Assembly: GCA_023678885.1 (NCBI GenBank)
Contig: CM043005.1
Span: forward strand, 2,304,814-2,368,813
Length of the DNA: 64,000 nt
From: Pogostemon cablin
Lineage: Eukaryota; Streptophyta; Magnoliopsida; Lamiales; Lamiaceae
Reading direction: 5' to 3'
In this document: piece by piece, positions 43,001 to 59,500 of the stretch
Position numbering within the stretch: the stretch's first letter is position 1
How the letters are laid out: each line of letters starts with the position of its first letter
Notes under the pieces: model-generated
Told to the model about the DNA's origin: nothing
What the model saw: only the letters and a program-made list of their open reading frames with translations
Database searches by the model: none
Translations under genes and position numbers: made by a program

Positions 43001-46000
43001 TGAGGGAGCAATCATGATTGCCAAAGCACTGGAGGAGGGTCATGGTCAATTGTGTGAAGTAGATATGAGTACCAATTTGATAAGAAGGGCTGGTGCCAGG
43101 CGCTTGGCCCAGGCTGTAGTAACCAAACTGGGATTTAAGTTGCTAAACATCAATGGTAATTACATCTCTGATGAGGGTATTGATGAGGTGAAAAATCTTT
43201 TCAAGTCATGCCCTAATGTTCTTGGTCCATTAGATGAGAATGATCCAGAGGGAGAGGACTATGATGAAGAGGAAGAACAAGGAGGTGACGTTGAGCACGA
43301 ACTGGAATCTAAGCTTAAGGGCCTCGACATCAAACAGGAAGAATGAGTAGTGCATTATCAATAGATTAGATATCCTTAATCATGGGTTTTCAGACTCTTG
43401 TTTTGTTTGTTTTGACAGTTTGAGCACCCAGCACATTATTGTCTTAGCTATCGAACTTCACCTTAGCCAGAAGTGCTTACTAGTTCATTACATTTTATAA
43501 AACTATGTGTCTACTGCCTAACGTGCATTTTCTTTGAAGTTTGATCATATTATAATTCGTTTGGAATGCGATGAATGCTTTTTGTAGCAAAGGTTCATCC
43601 ATTATGAACTTATGCAATTGATTGCTAAATGGTTATAGATAAGTTGGTAATTATTAAAGAGTGAGTACTCCTGTTTCTTATATGATTAAAACATATTTAT
43701 TGTAGTTGATGTGTTCATGAATGCAGTTTTGTTGGTACAAGGAAAGTTCTTTTACTATTAGTAATTATTCGGGTTAATTATTTGGCTTTTGTTCTCGAGA
43801 GATTCCAGGCATGGAAATTCTAGAAATACGTATATTTTTTCTGGACCAGTAAACTTTGTGATTATTTAACGTCATGTCTTCAACAACTTCATTCGGTGAT
43901 AATGCTGCTCTTGCTTGTTCTCATTTGGAATATGTTATGTGATTGTAGGCTTGATTAGTGCTTGTAATGTTTTCTCAAATCTAGTGAGAATTCACAAATA
44001 ATTAAGACATGAAAGCTAATTTAATTGTTATGCTGAAGTTAATATTTGTACTGGCTTCATATGCACAACTTTGTTTCATTTATATCTTCTGTGCATCTTT
44101 CTGGATACTTTGGTTGAAAAGTTGCATTGAATGCAAGAAATGAGATTAAGACAAAATCTTGTGTTCAGTACAACTATTTTCCAGTTAAGAACAGGGTAAC
44201 CAACAAAAAAATAAATGACTCATCATAATCAGTAGTTCATATTTTTGTTGATCTTAGTATCAAGCTGGAAGGCTTGAAATTTGTATGAGAGAGAGACAGA
44301 GACATTTCTGATTGCCTCACAGCTTATTTGCTTGGAAAACAGTGATCATACTGCCACAGGTTCTTTGAGTGCTGCTAGAATCTTGTCATCCAACTCGAAT
44401 TTAACTTCTTTCTTATCTCTGCCAATCTTCACATACTCTTCGAAGCGCTCCTTCAAATCCTCAGGAAGGTTTGTTGTGCCACTCCATCCAAGAATCTCCT
44501 TTGCAGCTCGTGGCTCCGAATAAAAATGCTGCACAAGTGTATATAGTGAGTCAATAATTACATTTGTCTTCAATTTCTTTTTGTTTGTCTTATAGTGCAT
44601 AATGAAAAGTTTGGAATACCATGTTGCGAAAGGGAAATGCTTTCTTTGCGTCAATCCCCACTGCTTTCGGATCATAATGTACTATTTCTACAGGTAATCC
44701 GGCAGCCTTTCCGCAGAGCTTGGCCATACCATCGAGTGTCACAGCTCGGTCGCTCACACAGTTGAAGATGTTACCTTTTGCAGCATCTGGCTTTTCAACA
44801 GCCAAAGTGAGCATGGATGATAAATCTCTCACATGGGCAATGTTCGTCAACTGCATCCCAGAGCCAGGGATGGGGACGGGTCTGCCTCGAACTATACCTG
44901 TCAAGAGTTGATGAATTCAACTCAATATGGAGCTTAAGGAGCTCAAGGAATGCAGGTACACTTCCATACAATCATGGTACTACTGATCTTTGGATCTGTT
45001 GATGTATTAAAACATGATGCAAGAACTTGATTTCTCCAATGCCCTGATTTCCTAAATGTAACATATGAATCAGCTATCAAGATTGTTTACTTACGGTCGA
45101 AGAACCACTCCTCACAGTCCTTGTTGTTTCCTGAGCCAATCATGTATTGTGGTCGAAAAGATCCCCAGTTTTCAAAAATGTCCGAGATGTATTTCTCGAC
45201 CTCAACATGCCCAGCATCAGCTTTGACAGTATCCTGTATAATCAATATCTTAATCACTACAATTAAGGTAAATGAATCTAGTCAAGCTGAATTTAAGTTG
45301 TTTATTCGAGTTGAGTACTCTTTATCTCATTTTGAAGTGTTAGTATGGCGAATTATACATACCCCTTCAACATGAGGTGGTTCATCTGTTGGCTTGTAAA
45401 TCCCTGCGCTGCTGATGAATAGAAATTGCTTCACCCCACTACTCTTTGCCCAATCTGCTACAGGCCTATCAACAGGTTATGATATAACATCAAATCTCAA
45501 ATTATGCAAAGAATTGTAAAAGTGTTTATTTGAGTGATGCTAACTTCACTGAGTCCAAATCCTTGCCGTTGTTATCCAGAACCACATCAAAAGCAGCACC
45601 CTCCAACACTTTGCCGATGTCTATCGGCTCACCCCACACAGTCTTGCCACCAGAACTCGTGATTTCCTGCCAACACCTCTGAATTAGCAACTTTCCTAGA
45701 CAAATTTCTTTTTATCCAATACTATATTAACAATCTTTCTACAGTTGGAATGGATGGTGATGAGAATCTTAACTGAAAACCGGTTGAAGGGCGGCTTCTT
45801 CATCTTGTCGGAGCCCTCCTCGCCCACGGTCAAGATGGTGATGCTGTGACCGGAGGCGAGGAGCTCCTTGGCGAAGTAGAAACCGATGACTGCATGACCA
45901 CCGCTGTTGGTGTTCACAATGAGCACACTCTTCTTCTCTGCTTTGACAGTGAATGATGGGAAGAGGGATGGGGCAGCCTTTCTAGGAGTGATTGAGGAGA

Positions 46001-47459
46001 CAGCAAGAAAGGATGTGGAAATGGAGAGAGAGTGGTGGGAGGTTGAAGAGAGAGAGAGGCGTGGGAGAGGGGAGAGAGAGGAGGAAGAGGAGGGGGAAGA
46101 AAAGAAGAGAAGAGAGGATGAAGAGGAAGCAACTGCAGTGGCCATGGATTCTTGATGATTGAATTTGTTGTTTATTTGTTTGGAGATAAAAAGGGTGGAT
46201 TGAAGTGGTTGAGATTTTCCTTTTGATCTTGTTTCAATTTACTGTTACGTAGGCGGCAAACATGTAAATGGGACTCTCTTTCATGAGTGGTGTGGAGAGA
46301 ACGAAATATGTGGTTCATAATTCCACTCTGTTACTTATCGATACGCTTGTTGTACAGAAAAAATAAATAAACAAAATAAAAGACATAATGCAAAATAGTA
46401 GTATATCAGTAATTGGTTTATGAAAAATTCGAGAGTAACTTTTTTTTTTTAGGAAATTCGAATATGAGTATTAGTTTTGTTGTTTTGATTAATACTTTGT
46501 ATAAATTTATCAGAAAGTTTGATTTTTTAATTAATTATATTAAAATTTATTTTTTATTGTATAAATATTTTTTTTTTAAATTATCAGTTGGAAAGATTTA
46601 ATATTATTTGACATTAATTCATATTTAATTATTAAAGGAACTTATAGTTCCACTTTAAATATTTTTTACTTATTCCTTATTTTTATTAAACATTAAGAAT
46701 TTATGTTATACGTAAACAATATTTTATCATATTTTTATAATTGTTACCTTATAAATAAATTCAAATTATGCCATTGTTTTATGCTAATTTACCTCAGAAT
46801 CAAATAATTAATTAAAAATAGAAAAAATAATAATAATAATTGTTATGTAAGACCTGAAAAGAGAGAGATTAAATTAAATTTTGTAAGTAATGTATGTAGA
46901 CCTCTCTAAAGTTCAATTTATATGAATCAAGATTAAAAAAGAACAGAAAAAGAGAGAAATTTTACAAATGAACAATAAGGGACATATTTTAAAATTCAAC
47001 TCAATATGCTATAAAATAAAAAATATTGGTTAATTATTCAGAATCGACGTCAACTACGAGTCATACTAATATGAAATTGAAAATAGAAAATAATATTTCT
47101 TCCATTACTTTTTCATCATTTCATGTATATATGAGTGTACAAAAATTAAGAAGGCAAAAACTTCTGCGCCCCCGGGGACACGGAGGGATACTCCGTGTCC
47201 CCATGTGAACACAAACCTCCCCCTCCAATTCTATTTAAACCTATGTATTGCTAGGGGTTTAAATTGCAAAGGGGCATGAAAATTGCAAAGGCGCACGGAA
47301 TGTGCTCCGTGCGCCCTAGTGCACAAGAGTCTCACTCAATTAAGAAAATATACTTCAATGTAGGATAAAGTAAGGTTTTTTGAGTAAATAAATTTACTGA
47401 GTTTGAAAAAAAATAAAAAGATTAGTGAGTTTGAAAACAAAAGCGTTAAAAAGTAAGTA

Positions 47460-47533
<74 letters not shown>

Positions 47534-50500
47534 TGTGAAGATGTTAATATTATATAATGTTACTATTTATATAAATGTTACTCCCTCCGTTCTGGAGAAG
47601 GTGTAACATTTTTTGGGCGCGGAGATTAAGGAGTATAATATTTTAATGTAAAGTGAAGTGAGAAAAATAATATTTAATGTGTAGTGGGTAAGTGTATTAG
47701 TGGTGTGTGTGGGGCCATATGAATATGTTAATATTTTTTGTGTGGGTCCCATATGCTATAAAAGAAATGTGACAACTTCTGTGGGACAACCCAAAAAAGA
47801 AAATATCACAACTTTAGTGGGACGGAGGGAGTATAATAGAATGAACAAATAAAAATATAAAGTGCGAAGAAATTTGCTAAACGTAGCTGCATGCGTAATA
47901 GCATAAAACGTTGCAATCAGGTGGGCTAGTTCACCTGTTACTGAACTCCTCATTAAAATAAGTAATCCAGGTTCGATTCCCTTTGGAGATAAATAGGTGG
48001 GAGTAGGGTTGAGGAAAAATATCAAAATTTTAGTATACCATCCTTACCATATTAAAAAATATTGAATTTATTGAAATTTTAGGTATGCTGAAATTTTTGG
48101 TAAGGTATGATACCGCATTGAAAATTTTGGTACAATAACAGTATTATAAATTGTCAATACCGTGGTATTTCGGTATATACCAAATTATTGTAAAATATTT
48201 AATTTTTTGATAATATGATACGGTATACCATCCATACATACAATATGTGGTAGAGCCCATTATGCTGGGCCCATGTGCGAGCCCAAAATTACACCACGTG
48301 ACCCAAAAAGTGTTCACACCCTTACTCTCCGCCCCACTACAACAAAAGGCAATACAAGAGAGGGCTAGTGATTGCTCGCCCACCAATGAGAAGCAAAGGG
48401 CTTTTCTCCTCTCTTCTCCCCTCCTTATCTCTTTCTTACTAAGTGCTCTACTTGGTCTATGAGCCTATTGGATAAGATATCCAATCGTAGGATAATCCTA
48501 ATATCTTTTAATAGCCTCGTACAACTATGCATTTAATGCTTACAGTATTTATAATAAATGTGATGTAATATGTCGAAAGATCCCTAATATTGAATTTATT
48601 GAAATTTTAGGTATGCTGAAATTTTTGGTAAGGTATGATACCGTATTGAAAATTTTGATACAATAACGGTATTATAAATTGTCAATACCGTGATATTTCG
48701 GTATATACCAAATTATTGTAAAATATTTAATTTTTTGGTAATATGATACGGTATACCATCCATACATACAATATGTGGTAGAGCCCATTAGGCTGGGCCC
48801 ATGTGCGAGGCCAAAATTACACCACGTGACCCAAAAAGTGTTCACACCCTTACTCTCCGCCCCACTACAACAAAAGGCAATACAAGAGAGGGCTAGTGAT
48901 TGGGGAGCACGTGCTCGCCCACCAATGAGAAGCAAAGGGCTTTTCTCCTCTCTTCTCCCCTCCTTATCTCTTTCTTACTAAGTGCTCTACTTGGTCTATG
49001 AGCCTATTGGATAAGATATCCAATCGTAGGATAATCCTAATATCTTTTAATAGTCTCGTACAATTATGCATTTAATGCTTACAGTATTTGTAATAAATGT
49101 GATGTAATATGTCGAAAGATCCCTAGATACAGATAACGATAGTCACGCCCATTATAAGGAATTCACTCCTAACAAAAAGGATACGAATACACACCCATAA
49201 TTTTCACCTTCGAAAAAGGCTTCACTAGCCTGGAGGGAACTCGTGAGCGTCATTTCATTTTATCATTATGTTAGATTAGTACGAATAATCTCTATATCTT
49301 CATTAAATAGCCACATCACCTCGTCTTTAACGGGGTAAAATCCGACTATCTACACTATATATGTAATTATAATTATTATTTTTATATTATAATTTCCTGA
49401 TTAAATTATAATTATTATATATATACTATTTAAAGAATTATAATTATTATATATAATTATAATTATTATAATCCCAATAAATATATTAATATATATTTAA
49501 AAAATTTCAATTGTGTATGTGGTATCATCACATTCATTCTTGAATGGCTAGAGCTGGAGATAATTAATACTCTTACCATTTAATATGTTTTGTTAATATT
49601 AATATTTGAATTGTAGTATTTTACACTATTATTAAATTTGTTCATTTGTGAATTGTCGTATATTTTATTATTATAAATTTATTATCTTTTTGGATTGTTT
49701 TATTGTTATCTTTCATTTTATTTTTTTTACATTATTTAATTAAGTATACCGAATTATAAGTGCATAACAGTATACCGAATTATCTATATAGGACGGTATA
49801 TATCGATATTTTAGGTATAATATGGTATACCGAAATATCGGCAAGTAACAGTATACAGTACTATTTTTCTATATAGAAATATCGGTATACCAAATTTTGG
49901 TATACCGAAAGTTTAGGTAAAGTAATGGTATGATTTTTTTATACCAAACTTTCGGTACGATATCTGATATAATAAAAAATCTCCGATATGCCATACCGCC
50001 TATCCCTAAGTGGGAGTTATAAGAAGGCTTGGAGAAGAAGGAAGTATGAGTGCTTGATGAACTAACTAATAACTATACTAGCATCTAACTTTGTCCGATA
50101 AAAAAAAAGTGTAAAACGTTGCAAATTAACGGTAGTAATGTTCAAAATTTAAAAAAATTGACAATTTTCTTAAAAAAATTACTAGTGGTAGGCATTTTTT
50201 CAAAATAAAATATTAAAGATGACATTATAGAAAGGCAAGGGCTTGTGTGAAATCGTTTTACTTGAAGACTCTCGTAAAATGGATAAGAAGTGAACAATTT
50301 AATAAAATATGATACTCGAATTAATAAAAGATTGTAGTGGTGCAGTTGATTTTTTTATAAACAGTTTATAATATAAATAAAAAGTGATAATAATTTTAAC
50401 AAAAAAGTGATAATATATAAAATGATAGCTATTTAATAAACCTTAAAAGCGGTTTCACATAAAACGATCTCATACAAGACTTGCTATTATTGAAAATACC

Positions 50501-53500
50501 CCTAAACTAATTATGACAAACATTTGTAAGAGACCGTTCCACAAAACATATTTGGTGAGACGAATAAGAAGTAATAATATTTGACAAAAAATTATATTTA
50601 ATTGATGAAAATGATAGTCGTCCAACGAACTATTTCATGTCCAGGTTATAGAATTAAATGAAAACAATAACATTTTAAATAAAAAGTAATAAAAATTTAA
50701 TAAAAAATTATAATTAATAAAAGAATGAAAAACAATTTCACTGTGAGAATCTTGTTGCTCACTAATTATTAAGGGGTTGTTGTCAAATTAAAATACAAAT
50801 GTTTAACCAATTTACTGCAGAAAATTGAAGTTAAATGAAAAATTCATCTTATAGATTTAGTGTGTTTATGAAAAGATGTAATTAAATGTTGTGATTCTAA
50901 CTAAATAGTGTCTTTTCATAAAAGAGAAATAAGATGATCAAGAGATAATTGCCATCGAACCATAAACTCAAGAGACAATTTCGTCTTAAAAAGAAATAAT
51001 TTAAATCTTACCTTGACTCAAATCTCTACCTACCAATATTTTCTAGTCAATATATTTTGGGCCGCGCTTATTCACACCCACAATTTTACTACATACATAC
51101 ATTTATTTATATTTATACACACTAAAATTATATTTACACATACATGTGAAAGACGAATTTGCCCTTAATTTAATACACCCATCCACATATCCATTCCATC
51201 CCCTCAAACTAAAGTAAAAACACATGCACCCACATTCATCCACTCTATCAAATTAAAGTAAAACACATACACCCACATTCAAGAAGAAAATGAGAAAAAG
51301 AGAAGAATAGAGGAAAAATGACACGAGGAAATTGAAGGAAGAAGAGAAGAGTCAATCAAATTTGATTCATTCATCTATAAATTGATCAAGTCTCCCCAAC
51401 TACTTATTCTATTTACTTTATTTTGTATCAATCTTGATTCTAAAGAAATTAGGTTTTAAGGTTTACAAATATTTTGAGTTAATTTCATAAATAAATCAAT
51501 GAAATGTCATGTATATAAATTAAATAGTATTAATGTAAGTGTTGAAACCTTAATTTGTTGGGATAGAGCATGAGTATAATGAAAAAACATGACATTGAAA
51601 AATTTTCTATTGATCTAGGACGTTCTATGTTGTTCAACCTTGGTTTGTAGAAAATAATTACCCTATTCGACCGGCACTGGCCAATAATTAGTTATTGTGT
51701 TCAATCAACATTGACCGGGGAGATAGTAGTTGTGTTCGATCAACACTGCCCGAGAGTTAGTGTTTTGTTCGACTAATGCTAGATGACAATTTTATCTTTG
51801 TATTTTTTGTTGTGGTCAACCAACGTATCGACTCAAATTCTTAGATAGTTTGATCAATAATGGTCGAACATAAGCCATTTTTTTGCTCCTGGATGGATGA
51901 ACATCCACGAATTCAGACAAAATTAAAGAACGTAAAATCCACATTTAGATCGATAAAATGCTTAAAATTGAGTATTTAAACTTTTGAATGTGTTTTTTTC
52001 TCCAACATCATACTTTAATATTAGGTTTAGGAAGTTTATGTGGTTTAAGAATTTTAGTGTCATGGAAATATTAAAGATTGATGGTGTATGATGAAGATTA
52101 TAATGGATTTAGGGTTTTCATACTAGGTTTAAGGGTGTATTTATTAAAATAGTTTTTTTTTAAAAATTTTTTAGTATTGTTATTTAATTAATACTAAAAG
52201 GTATTATAGTATTTTAATATTTAGTATTTTTTTAAATATATGAAAGTGAGTATATTGAGGAAAAAGGTGGGTGCATGTGAATAGCGCCCACCTATATTAT
52301 ATTCAAACTCAAATATACTCAACATTTACCAAATAAATTTATTTATATAATATACATTATAAAAATGATTGAGCCTGATGTGAACTCTATATTATATAAA
52401 CTTTTTCTATTTAAAAATTATAAACATAATTATATTCTTAAATATTTTAAACCCCAAGAATAAATATTGAATTTTTAAGAATATAATAAAACATAAAGCA
52501 ACAGAATTGGTATACTCCATATTTGAATTTAAATAACAATGAATCAATATATATAATACTACAAGATCATTATATATATGTATGTCCATTTACTTTAAAG
52601 AAAACAAATAGAAGTTATAAGGTACAGTAATATTTGTTTCTCTATAACCAGAACAAATTTTAAACCTTAATTATCTAACATATTAAAATCTTAATATCAA
52701 AGTGGCTGTAGTTTAGTGGTAAGAATTCCACGTTGTGGCCGTGGAGACCTGGGCTCGAATCCCAGCAGCCACACTTACCTTTTTGATTTTATTCTTTCTT
52801 TATTCACGTCCGTTTTCCGTTTGGGGTTTACCACTTTTTAATCATTTTATATTTAAATAATTGTTTTAAATTAAATTTATGTATAGAAACTTGAAAAAGT
52901 ACAAATAAATCGAGTTTAATGCAGTAAACTCAATTCATGGCTGATAGAAATTTGGGTTTAAACTGATACACCTATAATGGTTAGAGTTAAATAATTTTGG
53001 TTTAAACTCAAATTTTTACAACCAATGCAGATGCTCTTAATGTTTCCCACACCAACATTAATTAATGCCAACATTTTGAATACAATCGACAATACTAAAA
53101 AGTGTCAAAAACTTTTATGGTACATGGAGAATACATTTTGTAATAAATACACCTCACTTTTCTTATATCATTATGCAAAAACTTTTTTTTTTTAATTCTG
53201 TCCTATGATGTCACATTTTCTTTTAATAAATTACCTGCTCCGTCTTCTTTAAAAATATTAATTTTTACATTTTAATTTGTCCTATTAAAAAAAATGTCTA
53301 GTATTTTTTTTAGAAACATAAGATTTATATGCGCTACTAATACGATTAAAAATTGAACTTTCACACTCCATTAATACTACTATTCACTACACATCAAATA
53401 ATATTTTCTTACGTACCACAAAATCTTTCACACTTTCCTCGTCTGTTTGTTCCACAAAACCATTCACACTCCCAAAAAAAAGAAAGATTACTTTATTCAA

Positions 53501-56500
53501 GAATCTCAAAAGTGATTTTAATTTCAATTTTACAATTCTTTTTTACACATATATACATTACTTTGTAATTTTTTATTATCTAAAAATACTACAATACCCT
53601 TTAAAGTCAATAAAGTTAATAAAAAAGAACAAATTTTCTTAAATAATATAGAACAATAAATATAAAATGTTTTGTAGGATGAAAAGAGTAATACTCTTTA
53701 ATTCATGTAAAAACAAATAAATAGAGGATTACAATTTTGTTATAGACAAAGGCAAAAGCTCCTGTGCGCCCGGGGACACGGAAAGATGCTCCGTGTCCCC
53801 ATGTGAACACAACTCTCCCCTCCAATCCTATTTAAACCTATGTATTGCTAGGGGTTTAAATTATAAAGGGGCATGAAAATTGTAAAGGCGCACGGAATGT
53901 GTTCCATGCGCCCGGGTGCACAAGAGCCTCACTCATAGACAAAATAAGCAACTTTATATCCATATTAAGAAAATTATTTTACCAGACATTTTCACCTTAG
54001 AATTACTCTATAATATTAACTAAACTTGCATAAAAATTCTAATGTATGATTTTTTATATCAACTTTCAAATTATTGATTTTATATGATTGACACGTGCGA
54101 GTAAAATGAAATTCAATCATTATTTTTAAGATTTATATTATTTTTTTAGGGGTATAATTTTTTTTTCTCCTACGTTTTCATTTATACAATGATGTATTAA
54201 AAGAGATGTTATACCAAAACAACTTAGTAAACGCCACTAAAATTTTATGATAATTTAAAAATATTATTAATTTCTCCACTTAGAGATTCATCGAACAATC
54301 TGATATATCTTCATTTCCATATTTATTTCTATTTCTGAAAATATATGGAGCATAGAATAAAGAAAAATATTAGCCGTTAGATAATGAGAACGTTGGCTAC
54401 ATATTAGATTACTAGCTTCTTATATTTAAAAAGTAAAAATTCTCATCAGCATATTTATAGGCGCGTAGCCCTCTTCAAACTATCCGTTACAGTCACTTCT
54501 CCCCTCACTTTCTCTCTCTAACTTTCTCTCTCCAAATCCAGGGAAAGCTCTAATGGCAACTTCACTCGAATCTGCGTCCCCTGTTCCCCTCAACATGGTA
54601 CTACTTTTAAAGCTCTCTTCAATTCCTCTCCTCGTTTAATTAATAAAAAATTATCTGGTAATTTTTCGATTCCAATTTCGATAGGGATCTCCGTTGTTCA
54701 GTCCCTCCTCAGATAAGCGTTTCTGGAGCACCCTCCGTAATCGAATCGACACTCTTATCGAGAATCGGAAGCCCGTCGATCACTCAATCACTACTGAAAT
54801 GGTGATTTTTTTGCTTCCTTTTACTTAAATTTTGCAGCTGGAGTTCATGAATTTTGGAGCTGGATCGTTGTTAAAACCCTAAATTGGGGATGAATTATGA
54901 GGTTTTTGAGTTATTTGTTGAATATTTGGTTTTCGATTTGCAGAATAGTGGAGCAATGGAGCAAGCGAGGAGATTGAAGGATGACTCGATGCTTTTGCTC
55001 AGAGGGTTCGATTCAGTGGCTCACTCTCTTTCACAGCTCTCTAGTAACTTGGAGAACGCCCTTCAGGTCATTACCACACCCTTCATCACTTAATTAATCT
55101 CACTCAACATAACATGTATATTTTGCAAAATTTATTTCAGATTTTGGTGAACAAAGTTGTGGTGTTATGTTCCAAGGGCATGCTTGTAATGATTCTTTAC
55201 AATATGATGCAGTCTTTTAGATTTTGTATATAATAAGTTGAGAAAATTGTGCTGCATAAGAGATAATCATAGGGAGATTAGTACAACATAGGAAGATTGT
55301 CCTTGAGAGTTCACTAGATTACTTGTTCTTCACTTGTAAAGAACATTCAAAACTGATTTCTTTCTATCTGTAAACTTTCAGGGAGCTAAGATTCTAGCTA
55401 AACCGCCTACATTGACTGAAATACTTCATGCCAAACTTGAGAAAGCCAGAACAGAAGAAAGTCCATCAGAGGAAGAGAAGAAAGACGAGCAACAGGACGA
55501 AGAAGATAAAGAAACCGATAAGAGAGGATTCAAGAGGAAGTTGAATCTCGAAGAAAGCAATGATGAAAATTCAGAGGGAGAAGAAGCTTCAAACAAAGCA
55601 AAAGAAAATGGCCCAAATCAAATGGAGAAAATAAAAAAGGCAAAAAATGTAGGTACCCTTTTTCCAAAATTTACTTCAAACTTGCATCATGTAATGAATT
55701 TGAAGCTGTTTGATTGATGGATTCATGTTTATGTTATTAAGCTTGCGATATCAATGGCAACAAAAGCAGCTACAATGGCTAGAGAACTGAAATCAATCAG
55801 ATCAGACTTGGCTTTCATGCAAGAGAGGTGTGCTTTATTGGAGGAAGAGAACAAGAAGCTTCGTGTTGATGGAGAAAGCGAGGGTATGAGACGAGACGAC
55901 GATGATTTGGTGAGGCTTCAATTGGAAACCCTTCTTGCTGAAAAATCTAGATTGGCAAATGAGAATGCAAATTTAACAAGGGAAAACCAATGCTTACACC
56001 AGCTTGTGGAATATCACCAGTTAACCTCTCAAGATCTCTCAGCTTCTTATGAGAACTTACTGAGAGGGATGCGCCTCGATTTTTCGTCTCCACAGGGATT
56101 GGATGATGGATGTTCTGATGCATCATTCAAAACACCAAATGGAGGCGAAGATGTGTTGGGATTGTCCAAATCATTGGATGATTTTTTTGATGAAGTAAAA
56201 GAGTAGGGGAAAAGATTTGTTGGCAGTTGATATTGTGCCTCATTATTTATATTAGGAAAATTTTATTTTATCTTATTTCCCTCCACTTTATGAATTTTCT
56301 TTGGGGGCGGCTATTCACACCCCCGAAATCACTAAACGTACTCCATTAATATATAAATTAAAATATCTTTAATTGATATATTACATTAATACCCTTATAA
56401 AATTATATAATTATTCATACATCAAAAATTTTAATTTATCCACCATGAACTCTGTAGTATTTAAACTCTAAATCTTACTGAATAAACAAATTGATACAGA

Positions 56501-59500
56501 AAAATAAGTTTACAAAGAATCACATACGAATGATCATCCCTTTGATTATCCATGGTTTTACCCTCCATTCAATCTCAAAGTGGAAATGCTGAATAATATT
56601 TTCTGAACTGAATACATCTCAATAATAATAATAATAATAGAGATAAAAAAATGGCGAGTATGCTTCCAGCCTCCAGGAGTAGAAGCAGCAAGGAGGAGAA
56701 GATATGGCAGTAGTGAAATTGTGTCCACACGCCGCTCCTCTTTCTGTCTCTACGCCATCCACCACGCAAAAGCCCAGAGCAGCAAAGTCCATGGCAAGAA
56801 GTGTGGTTGAGAGGTCGCCGGAAGTGACTGGGGCAGGCCCGTCGGATGGAGCAAGGGAAGGCGGCGCTCAGATATGGACAAATCCACTACTGGAGAGGTG
56901 GAGGCAGGGGAATCGGACCGAGCAACTCTGAGGCTTTGAATATAGAATGTAAGGCAGTCGGAAGATGAAGGCTGGAGGCGCCGGAATGTCGCACACTGGT
57001 GGAGTAAGAACAGAGGCAAATTAAGACTGCCCTAGGCAAGAATTGTCAGTGAATCCTCTCCGACGGCCGAGTAATCGTGGGTAGCCGCCAATAAATTAGA
57101 GATGGAGTCGGCAGGGAGCCCTGTTCGTCGGCGAGAATCTGAGACGGGTTCCTTACGTGGGTAGATTTGTAGCCAGATGGGTGAAAAGAAACAATGCCAG
57201 GTTGATTTGAGAAGAAAGCAGCGGCCGTTGCTAAAGGGCCGCCACGTCCGCGACGGCAAATCTTGCGGCAGCTGACGGAAACCCTAGGTTGTAGCGGCCA
57301 ATGACAGAAACGTCGTAGAATCTGCCGGCGACGATAACCTAATGGTGAAGTAGAGAAAGCCCAGCCGAGTTGAAGACATTGACGGCGGCGTCTTTGGGTA
57401 AAAGAAGAAAATCCACGCACAGGGAGACCTTCACCCAATCAGCAAGATTTGCGTGTAAATTCATTGTTATATTGAAATGGTAAAATTGTCTAAAATTGTC
57501 TTGTTTGGAGTATGTTTAGTAATATGTACATATATTAATTAGGTATATTGGGGTGTAATAAGTAATTGGGGTTTGTTTAGTAATTCCGGTGGTGCAAATA
57601 GCCGTCCCATTTTCTTTTTGTAATACTAGTAATTTTTTTTGTATTATTAGAAATTGAAGTACAAGGCCACTTTTATCAATGAGTTTAAAGTCTGGCAAAG
57701 TTTCTCAATCAACCACAACACAGTGTTCACTTTGAATTCCAATTTATAAAGAGAATTTTACCTTTCAAATCTCCGTTTACGCCAAACATGACGAAACCTT
57801 TGCTTTAGTTACACGTGATAATTTGGAAGTGTTAAATTTTTTCTCTTGTCTTGAAGGACAAATTCCTTTTTCCCCTTCCATATTTGTTCAAATGAGAACT
57901 GCCTAATTTTTTTAGTTATTTTGGAGATCTTATGATTCCCAAATAGATTGTTGTGTTGTAAGAGATGTCAAATCGGATCAGTGTAGGCATCATAACCATC
58001 CTTGTCGAGTCATAACAAAAATCATATTCTCTCAGCTATTTTGCAGCTAAAAAGAACACGTGTAATACTAGTAACTTATTTTTTTTAAAAAATATTAATG
58101 TGGGTAACATATTCTTCTTAGTAAACATTAATGAGAGATCGTTTTACAATTTTTTTAAGGGTTTGACTAAATACACACCCCTTTTTATTAAATACACTCT
58201 GTTATAATAAAATTAAAATATATATTTCTTAAAAGTCTTAATTAACCTTAATTCATTAAATACACACCCTCTATTTTTACAATTAATTAATATTTTATAC
58301 ACCATCCTATTAATTAATTTAATATTGAAAATTCTTATTCTTCTTCATTAACCTCCCACTTTTACACCGGCCGTTGTGGATATGAATCTGCCGCTGTGAC
58401 ATGAATCCGGCGAAATTTCCAGCGAAATAAAGGTTTTGAAATTAAAAGCTTGGTGGTAGTCTTCCATGGATTTCAGGTGTTAGATTAATTGGGATTATGA
58501 AAACTCAATTTGTTTGTAGAATCTTAGAAAAATATATTTACTCTTCAATTTGTAACTAATTATTATTTTAAATTGAAAGAACTGAAAATAGCTAATATCT
58601 TCACTCAGATTGAAATTTGAGAATCTGTGCAATATTGGCGACTTCAGCGCTCAGTCAAAACGCGCTGAATTTGTTCTGTCGGCATATTGGAAGACTTCTC
58701 CGATGAATGGTGGTACCTTTTCGGTCCTCGCCGTGGTTTCACGAATTCTGACTTCGCGTGTGCTATTTCGATCCTGAAGTTGAATCTCTATTTTTGGATC
58801 TTCACGGTGACGACGTTGTTGATGAATCTTACTAAAGGGATAGAAAGAAATACAAATACAGATTTGGAGGAAGCCGTGTGGAACGGCGAAGGCACCCAAG
58901 ATTGTCTGCTTGAGGATAGACTAACTAGCTACGCTATGATTCACGATTCACCGGTTGGAGTTTTTTTTTCTCTCTCTTAATTCCCTAGCCTGTAAAAAAT
59001 TTACTTCCACTTTATTTTTTGTGCATTACAATAATAAATTTCATTGAGTAGAAAAAATAATTTAAAACTAAATCATGCATTGAAAAGAGATTCTTCAAGG
59101 TTTAGCCATGAAAGTGGATAGAAACGATTTCAACCATATTAAAGCGGCGATCATTTCTTCAGACATGTATTAAAGATTTTATATGAGTGTGTATCATTTT
59201 AATTTTAAAAGGATAATTTTAGAATTTGAGGGGGTGTGTATACAATAAAATTAAGAAATAAAAAATAAAAAGGGGGTGTGTATTTAGTAAAAGGTGTGTA
59301 TTTAATAGCACTCTTTTTTTAATTAGTTATCATTTTCTATTAAAAAATTAATATTTTTTATTAAAGATATAATTATTATTTATTTATGCTATGAATTATA
59401 TGTGAAACAGTACAATAAATTATCACTTTTTGTATCCCATTTTTTTTTTAAAAAAAGTAAAATTCTTCTGTATCCCATTTGTGAGGGTGAGTTTTTAAAT